From an uncultured Eubacteriales bacterium (lineage in GTDB: Bacteria > Bacillota > Clostridia > Monoglobales > Firm-18), in the NCBI GenBank assembly GCA_905210885.1, contig CAJLYO010000043.1, positions 1 through 10,227 on the forward strand: DNA of 10,227 nt. The letters are read 5' to 3'. Positions within the stretch are counted from its first letter, which is position 1, and each line of letters opens with the position of its first letter. Both the position numbers and the translations under genes were made by a program. The notes below the pieces were generated by a model, which saw only the letters and a program-made list of their open reading frames with translations, did no database searches and had not been told where the DNA came from. Positions 5,639 to 10,227 of this stretch are shown here, in pieces.

Positions 5639-6970
5639 CTACTTTATGCATTTTGCCAAAATTGTGCACGCCTCAGCTCTTGTAACATTGCCGTCGGGCT
5701 TAAAGGTGTTGTCCTCATAACCTGTGATAATGCTGTTTTTAACAGCGGCAGCAACATAGCCGTACGCCCATGTGGGGATTGAAGCCGTATCAGAGAACTC
5801 AAGCTTTGCGGTTTTGTCCTCGCCGTATTTGAATGCAGCCATTGCAATTTTCGCCATTTCTTTTCTGCTTACGGGCTGTGAAGGCTTAAAAGTGCCGTCC
5901 TCGTAACCGTTTAAAATTCCCAGGTTAACGGCAGTCTGAATGTAGCCTGCTGCCCAGTCTGCGATATCAGCTTTATCGGTAAATGTAAGGTTAACGTCTG
6001 TTGCAGCTTTCTGTCCCAGTGCACATACAATCATTTTCGCGATTTCCGCTCTTGTAACAGTGTTTCCGGGCTTGAAGGTTCCGTCTTCATAGCCGTTTAC
6101 TATAGCTTTATCCGACAGAGTTTTAATATAGTCCTTTGCCCAGTGATCCGATATGTCGGAATATATTTCTTTTGAAGTATTATTGTTACTGTTATTATTC
6201 TTATTTGTGTTCGTTCCGGTATTCGGAGTATATCTTCCTCCGCCCGAGCCGCCGGATCCGCCCAAACCGCCGGAGCCGCTGCCGCCTCTGAAACTCATAA
6301 CAAAGCTTGATTTTTGGCTTGAAATTCCGTAAAGCTTTGCAACAGCATAGTATGTAACGTTTTTATTCGGAAGCTTAATCGAGCCGTTCATCTTTGTTGT
6401 GGGAGTATCATCTGCACTTGTTGTGTAGTAGATATCCGCATTTTTTGTCTTTGTTGTAAGTTTTAAATACTCGCCGCTTGTGAAAGTGTTTGACGACGGT
6501 GACGACTTTGTAGGCTTTGACGGAATTATAATGTCAAGATCCCTTAAATCTGCCGAAATCACCTCGCCGTTTTCATTTAAAAACTTTGTTCTGTCAGCAT
6601 TAAGCTTTATTGAAATATCCTCATCAATTGTCTTTAAAGTCTTAAATGTAACCGTTGCCAAAACATAAAGGTTATCATTATTGTTCTCCGAAGGCTTAAC
6701 TCCGCCGGTATAATACGCAAAATCAGCTTTGCCGTTTTTATTGTCAATAATGTTTATACCGTCATAGCCGTCCTTTATGTCAGACTTGATTTTTACAACT
6801 TCAAAATAATCCTTGTCATAGTCAAGTCCGAACTGATATGAATATATAGGATAGTCCTTGTCGTTTACATGGAAAATTGCGGTGAATTCCTCACCTTTAA
6901 CAATATTTTCGCCAAGACCCTTGACAGAAAGTCCCGCAGTTATATCGGATGCTGCAAAGCATAACAGCAA
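5639..6970 (-). CDS. SLH-domain surface protein with cohesin-like domain; 5' end frameshifted
   Basis: The open frame encodes 443 residues from a TTG at 6970 that has no ribosome binding site; the real start is probably ATG 7001 in another frame. Residues ~12-150 form a beta-rich cohesin-like domain (VKGEEFTAIFHV, YSYQFGLDYD, FEVVKI, LATVTFK). Residues ~155-227 resemble the chitobiase/Fn3-associated domain (SNTFTSGEYLKL, ADIYYTT, TYYAVAK). A Gly/Ser then Asn/Thr linker (228-267) leads to three SLH repeats (~270-313, ~330-375, ~392-440), each with G-Y-E-D-(G/N)-T-F-K-P followed by a TRAE or SRKE motif. SLH repeats bind pyruvylated secondary cell-wall polymer, so the protein should be wall-anchored and display its N-terminal domain outward. 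The dockerin-like gene ends 17 nt before ATG 7001, suggesting a binding pair. No catalytic domain is visible. The cohesin assignment is by fold-like pattern and is less certain than SLH. Confidence 0.85.
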   Translation of the reverse strand: MLLCFAASDITAGLSVKGLGENIVKGEEFTAIFHVNDKDYPIYSYQFGLDYDKDYFEVVKIKSDIKDGYDGINIIDNKNGKADFAYYTGGVKPSENNNDNLYVLATVTFKTLKTIDEDISIKLNADRTKFLNENGEVISADLRDLDIIIPSKPTKSSPSSNTFTSGEYLKLTTKTKNADIYYTTSADDTPTTKMNGSIKLPNKNVTYYAVAKLYGISSQKSSFVMSFRGGSGSGGLGGSGGSGGGRYTPNTGTNTNKNNNSNNNTSKEIYSDISDHWAKDYIKTLSDKAIVNGYEDGTFKPGNTVTRAEIAKMIVCALGQKAATDVNLTFTDKADIADWAAGYIQTAVNLGILNGYEDGTFKPSQPVSRKEMAKIAMAAFKYGEDKTAKLEFSDTASIPTWAYGYVAAAVKNSIITGYEDNTFKPDGNVTRAEACTILAKCIK

Positions 6971-7001
6971 GGCACAAAATCAGTGAAATTATTTTTTTCA
7001 T
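6897..7001 (-). other. Displaced start and signal peptide of the SLH gene (34-codon frame)
   Basis: ATG at 7001 has AGGAGGG nine bases upstream and encodes a typical signal-peptide start, MKKIISLILCLAVMLC, but this frame ends after 34 codons at 6897. The SLH frame is blocked upstream by TGA at 6982-6980. Removing one T from the TTTT run at 6979-6976 would join the two as MKKIISLICALLLCFAAS, a classic signal peptide running directly into the cohesin-like domain and giving a 453-residue precursor. The gene as written therefore carries one extra base (or an equivalent indel) between about 6980 and 6950. Confidence 0.75.
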
Positions 7002-7018
7002 AATGTCAATCCCTCCTA

Positions 7019-7924
7019 TTATTTAAGTGACGCTGTCCACAGCGAGACAATTGCGGCAATGTCGCTTTTGTTAACCTTACCGTCACGGTTTAAATCATAT
7101 TTTGCATCTGTTGCGGCAGCTTTTACAGCCTTGCAGATTGCATGGAAATCGAAAATGTCGATTTTATCGTCGTCATTATAGCCGGCAGCAGTAAGTTCTT
7201 TTTCAAAAGCAGGCCGTGCATTTTCAGCAGTAATTTCAACGGTAAAATCCTCTGGTAGCTTGCAGCCGTCAGCGGTTATTTTTACGTTATACGTGCCTTC
7301 TGCCAAAGCGGCGTCAAGACCTACGTTTACAATCTTTTTGTCGGTTGCGTCAAGCTCGAGAATTGCCGGTGTTTCCGTTTCGTCCTTTACAAACGCAACC
7401 GCAATTCCTTCCGTTCCCGAAAGCTCTGTGTCAAACTTAAGCTTTGCGGAATATGCAACGGAATTTTTAAGCGTTACCGTTATATCGTCGCCCTTCGTGT
7501 ACTCCATTTCCGCATCTGCCTCGTTTTTAAGAGATACCGTGTCAATTGAAAATTTAACTTCTTTTGCTTCCGTAAGAGCCGCGTCTGCCGCAGTAACTTC
7601 AACTTCTTTTGTTATTTTATCTTTTGAAGGTGTTTCGTTTGTAATGTTAACGGCGCTTTCAAATGTAAACACACCGTCGGTATCGGCTCCGAGTGTTATG
7701 TCCGCAGTTTTAAGGTTGTCCTGCAAATTGTCAACAGTAACTGTGATTTTAAACTTTTCTCCGACTCTGACCTCTGTTTTGTCCGCTGCAATTGAAACAA
7801 CGGCCTTTTCCGGTGTAACAGGTGTTTCGGCTCCGGTCTCGCCTTCACCTTCGGCATATACCGCACAGCCAAACAGCATAGCGCCGCAAAGCAATGCCGA
7901 CATTGTCTTTTTCCATGAAATCAT
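7019..7924 (-). CDS. Secreted protein with C-terminal dockerin-like domain
   Basis: A 301-residue exported protein. Residues 1-24 are a signal peptide (WKK, then a hydrophobic core, cleavage likely after AVYA). An acidic Glu/Thr/Pro linker follows (25-38). Residues ~40-153 are a beta-rich domain (VSIAADKTEVRVGEKFKITVTV). A second beta domain (~157-235) contains GTYNVKITADGC. Residues ~246-297 form a dockerin-like double calcium-binding loop. Loop 2, DLNRDGKVNKSD (277-288), has all acidic/Asn ligands at positions 1, 3, 5, 9 and 12. Loop 1 (248-259) keeps Asn250, Asp252, Asp256 and Asp259 but starts with Gly248. GGAGG stands eight bases before the ATG and overlaps the stop codon of the acyl-CoA synthetase gene (12-nt gap). 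There is no enzyme domain. The next gene is a cohesin-like/SLH anchor, so the natural reading is a surface docking partner. No close named family is recognised. Confidence 0.8.
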   Translation of the reverse strand: MISWKKTMSALLCGAMLFGCAVYAEGEGETGAETPVTPEKAVVSIAADKTEVRVGEKFKITVTVDNLQDNLKTADITLGADTDGVFTFESAVNITNETPSKDKITKEVEVTAADAALTEAKEVKFSIDTVSLKNEADAEMEYTKGDDITVTLKNSVAYSAKLKFDTELSGTEGIAVAFVKDETETPAILELDATDKKIVNVGLDAALAEGTYNVKITADGCKLPEDFTVEITAENARPAFEKELTAAGYNDDDKIDIFDFHAICKAVKAAATDAKYDLNRDGKVNKSDIAAIVSLWTASLK

Positions 7925-7936
7925 TTTTTCAGCCTC

Positions 7937-9601
7937 CTATTTATTATTGTCTTTTTCTCTTATAGCCACGCGGCGGATTTTACCGCTCGTGGTTTTAGGC
8001 AGCTCGTCCACAAATTCCACAATTCGCGGATATTTGTACGGAGCTGTTATCCTCTTTACATGGTTTTGCAAATCTTTCTTAAGCTGTTCTGAAGGTTTGT
8101 AACCCTTTCTTAAAACAATCGTTGCTTTAACGACCTGTCCTCTTATGGGGTCGGGCACCGCGGTGATGGCGGTTTCCAAAACGGACGGGTGTTCAAGAAG
8201 TGCACTTTCAATTTCAAAAGGTCCTATACGGTAGCCAGAGGACTTTATAACGTCATCGCTCCTGCCTATGTAAAATACGTATCCATCCTCGTCAATCCAC
8301 GCGATATCGCCTGTGTGATAAATACCGCCGTACCATTTTTCCTTGGTTCTCTGTTCATCGCGGTAGTATTTCACAAACAAACCGGGATACTGTCCGCTCT
8401 CGGCGCGGAACACGATTTCTCCTTCCTCACCGGCAACGCATGACTCACCGTTTTCCTTGATTATGTCAACACCGAGTCCCGGCGACGGTTTGCCCATCGA
8501 GCCCGGCTTAGGCGTCATCCACGGGAAGTTTGCAAGAGCAACGACGGTTTCCGACTGACCGAATCCTTCGCGCATGCTTATACCCGTGATTTCCTTGAAT
8601 TTATTGTATATGTCGGGACTGAGCGGCTCTCCCGCAAGACAGCAACTGCGAAGTGACGACAAATCAAATTTTGTGATATCCTCCTGCATCATAAAACGGT
8701 AAATCGTAGGCGGTGCGCAAAAGGAAGTTACCTTATGCTTGGATATTTTTTCAAGCAGCTTTATGGGGACGAACTTTTCCATATCATATACAAAAAGCGC
8801 CGCACCGCAAATCCACTGACCGTAAAGCTTACCCCAGGCGCACTTTGCCCAGCCGGTATCCGCAACTGAAATATGCAAATCCGTATCACGCAGGTCATGC
8901 CAGAATCTTGCGGTAATTATATGACCTAACGGATATGTAAAGCAATGCGCGGCCATTTTCGGATTACCCGTTGTGCCGGAGGTAAAATACATGAGCATTA
9001 TATCATCATTTGACGTTGCCTCCTCCCCTTCCGGGCGTTTAAAGGTATCGGGGTATTTTTCAATTTCCTCGTCAAAGGAAATCCAGCCTTCACGCCGTCC
9101 GTTTGTCATAATGAGCTTTTCAAGCGTTGGTGAATCGTCAACCGATGCTTCAACATGTGCCAGCACATTCTCGTCATTTGTTGCAACAATAGCCTTAACG
9201 CTTGCGGCGTTGTCGCGGTATACAATATCCTTTTTTGTAAGCAGATATGTAGCCGGGATTGCTATCGCGCCGATTTTATGCAGCGCCGGCATTATGTACC
9301 AGAACTGATAATTTCTTTTAAGTATGAGCATAACCGGGTCACCTTTTTTGACTCCCTGAGCCTTAAAAAAGTTCGCAGCTTTGTTAGAAAGCCTTGAAAT
9401 ATCCGAAAAAGTGAATATTTTGTCATGCTCCTCCGTGTCATCGCACCATACAAGCGCCGTTTTATCCGGTGTAAGGCGCGCCGTTTCGTCAACGATATCA
9501 AAACCGAAATTAAAATTTTCCGGTACGTCTATCTTAAAATTATTGTAAAATTCCTTATAAGAACCAAAGTCGGTTCTGCAATATTTTTCAACTAAACTCA
9601 T
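7937..9601 (-). CDS. AMP-forming acyl-CoA synthetase (medium-chain/acetyl-CoA synthetase-like)
   Basis: A 554-residue member of the ANL adenylating superfamily. It should activate a carboxylic acid with ATP to an acyl-adenylate and then form the acyl-CoA, in the cytosol. Motifs in order: P-loop FTSGTTGNPKM (206-216), SVADTGWAKCAWG (245-257), GFGQSET (346-352), YHTGD (428-432), GRSDDVIKSSGYRIGPFEIE (446-465) and the catalytic Lys541 in TTSGKIRR. The overall pattern is closest to medium-chain acyl-CoA synthetases (ACSM-like) rather than acetyl-CoA synthetase, which is about 100 residues longer. The substrate cannot be read from the sequence; short, branched or aromatic acids are possible. It lies 35 nt after a cupin-type XRE regulator, a pairing familiar in Clostridia. 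The ribosome binding site (GGAAGGAAG) is rather far, about 12 bases, from the ATG. Confidence 0.9.
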   Translation of the reverse strand: MSLVEKYCRTDFGSYKEFYNNFKIDVPENFNFGFDIVDETARLTPDKTALVWCDDTEEHDKIFTFSDISRLSNKAANFFKAQGVKKGDPVMLILKRNYQFWYIMPALHKIGAIAIPATYLLTKKDIVYRDNAASVKAIVATNDENVLAHVEASVDDSPTLEKLIMTNGRREGWISFDEEIEKYPDTFKRPEGEEATSNDDIMLMYFTSGTTGNPKMAAHCFTYPLGHIITARFWHDLRDTDLHISVADTGWAKCAWGKLYGQWICGAALFVYDMEKFVPIKLLEKISKHKVTSFCAPPTIYRFMMQEDITKFDLSSLRSCCLAGEPLSPDIYNKFKEITGISMREGFGQSETVVALANFPWMTPKPGSMGKPSPGLGVDIIKENGESCVAGEEGEIVFRAESGQYPGLFVKYYRDEQRTKEKWYGGIYHTGDIAWIDEDGYVFYIGRSDDVIKSSGYRIGPFEIESALLEHPSVLETAITAVPDPIRGQVVKATIVLRKGYKPSEQLKKDLQNHVKRITAPYKYPRIVEFVDELPKTTSGKIRRVAIREKDNNK

Positions 9602-9636
9602 CTGTTTTTACTACTTCCTTCCTGTTTTGGGCGGCG

Positions 9637-10188
9637 CTATTTTGAAATAACAACCAGAATTTTTGCCGGCCCGTCCACAGCTTTCATGCCGTGAGGATAT
9701 GCCGAATCATAATACAGAGTGTCACCGGTGCCAAGCGTCAGTTCGGTATCGGCGACCTTGGCGACGACGCTGCCCTCAAGGACGTAATCAAGTTCCTGCC
9801 CGGGGTGAGTATTTATATGGAAGGAATCGTCCTCCTCCGGCTCAACCACCACAAGCAAAACCTCGGATTTTTTATTCTGCATTTTATATGCAATGTTTTT
9901 ATACTCATACTGCTTGCTTCGTTCAATTTCAATGCCCTCGCCGTTTTTCACGTATGAAAAACGCTTAAGATGCGGCTCTTCCCCTGTTAAAATAGTGGTA
10001 AGCTCAACATCAAGCTGATTTGAGACCTCATAAAGAACGCTTATCGGAATATCGGTCTTTCCGCTCTCGTACTTTTCATATTCCTCCTTGGACATTGCCA
10101 TCATTTTTGAAAATTCTTCAATAGTGTAACCCACGACCTCACGAAGCTCTTTAATTCTGTTTGCAACAATCATGTTCTTATCTGACAT
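9637..10188 (-). CDS. XRE-family transcriptional regulator with C-terminal cupin domain
   Basis: A 183-residue two-domain regulator. Residues ~9-68 are an XRE helix-turn-helix (RIKELREVVGYTIEEFSKMM, then EEYEKYESGKTDIPISVLYEV). Residues ~110-182 form a cupin_2 barrel with likely metal-site residues His124, His128, Glu132 and His166 (FHINTHPGQELDYVLEG; GDTLYYDSAYPHG). Such proteins usually sense a small molecule in the cupin and act on their own operon. As first gene of the run it is the likely regulator of the acyl-CoA synthetase and genes beyond. ATG at 10188 is preferred because AAAGGA lies nine bases upstream; the in-frame TTG at 10194 would leave only three bases to that site. The bound ligand is unknown; an acyl-CoA or a free acid would be a logical guess. 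Confidence 0.9.
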   Translation of the reverse strand: MSDKNMIVANRIKELREVVGYTIEEFSKMMAMSKEEYEKYESGKTDIPISVLYEVSNQLDVELTTILTGEEPHLKRFSYVKNGEGIEIERSKQYEYKNIAYKMQNKKSEVLLVVVEPEEDDSFHINTHPGQELDYVLEGSVVAKVADTELTLGTGDTLYYDSAYPHGMKAVDGPAKILVVISK

Positions 10189-10216
10189 CGGCAACCATCC
10201 TTTCTTTGTTCTCCAT

Positions 10217-10225
10217 ACTATAATA
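10217..10225 (-). promoter_or_regulatory. Possible -10 region of the regulator/acyl-CoA synthetase operon
   Basis: On the minus strand TATTATAGT offers two overlapping -10 candidates, TATTAT (10225-10220) and TATAGT (10222-10217), about 29-37 bases before the regulator start codon. The -35 box would lie beyond the window edge, so this is tentative. Confidence 0.35.
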
Positions 10226-10227
10226 CC

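Noticed and set aside
5623..5641. T-box or leader-peptide attenuator for ilvE
   Set aside because: Only 16 bases separate the SLH stop from the ilvE start, and no T-box sequence or specifier structure is seen in the gap.
6180..6290. Repetitive stretch as a CRISPR or tandem DNA repeat
   Set aside because: It is the coding sequence of the Gly/Ser and Asn/Thr linker of the SLH protein, not a repeat-spacer array.
6992..6998. Phase variation through the seven-A run after ATG 7001
   Set aside because: Losing one A gives an immediate TAA and gaining one leads to the third frame, which also stops before the domain; neither restores the SLH frame. The restoring change must lie between about 6980 and 6950.
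7860..7870. Lipoprotein lipobox (LFGC) in the dockerin-like protein
   Set aside because: Phe at the -2 position is outside the usual lipobox, while AVYA followed by an acidic linker is a good signal peptidase I site. Lipid anchoring is not excluded but is less likely.
7260..8102. 280-codon open frame on the plus strand
   Set aside because: It is antisense to the dockerin-like and acyl-CoA synthetase genes, is rich in Ser/Val/Phe as expected for a mirror frame, and has no recognisable domain or good ribosome binding site.

Overview
The window looks like a chromosomal segment of an anaerobic, low-to-moderate-GC Gram-positive of the class Clostridia. The signs are a pyruvate formate-lyase activase, strong AGGAGG-type ribosome binding sites, some TTG/GTG starts, SLH-anchored surface proteins and a dockerin-like module. 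A gut fibre-associated clostridium (Oscillospirales/Monoglobales-like) would fit, but that placement is inference; no rRNA or marker gene is present to fix it.

Left part (1-4533): the 3' end of pflA (+) converges on mntP (-), a Mn2+ exporter, across a bidirectional terminator. Upstream of mntP on the same strand lie a P1B-type Zn/Cd/Pb-exporting ATPase and, before it, a 72-residue stand-alone HMA metallochaperone. Divergent to these is an ArsR/SmtB-family sensor followed 13 nt later by an AraC-family regulator. The 137-bp divergent intergenic region holds two face-to-face promoters with overlapping -10 boxes and a TTAA.CA..TG.TTAA palindrome placed to control both. This is a compact metal-efflux island. 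mntP has its own consensus promoter, but a terminator-type hairpin sits between that promoter and the ribosome binding site, which suggests attenuation.

Right part (4534-10227): five genes run on the minus strand with gaps of only 12-35 nt. In transcription order they are a cupin-type XRE regulator, an acyl-CoA synthetase, a secreted protein ending in a dockerin-like double EF-hand, an SLH-anchored protein starting with a cohesin-like domain, and a branched-chain aminotransferase (ilvE). They end at a hairpin shared with the convergent AraC gene.

The most interesting point is the adjacent secreted pair: a dockerin-like protein with no catalytic domain next to a cohesin-like/SLH protein. It looks like a minimal cell-surface docking module embedded in a metabolic operon. 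The SLH gene carries an apparent one-base frameshift inside its signal peptide: the well-placed ATG and ribosome binding site are out of frame with the body of the protein. This may be a sequencing error, a real inactivation or a recoding event.
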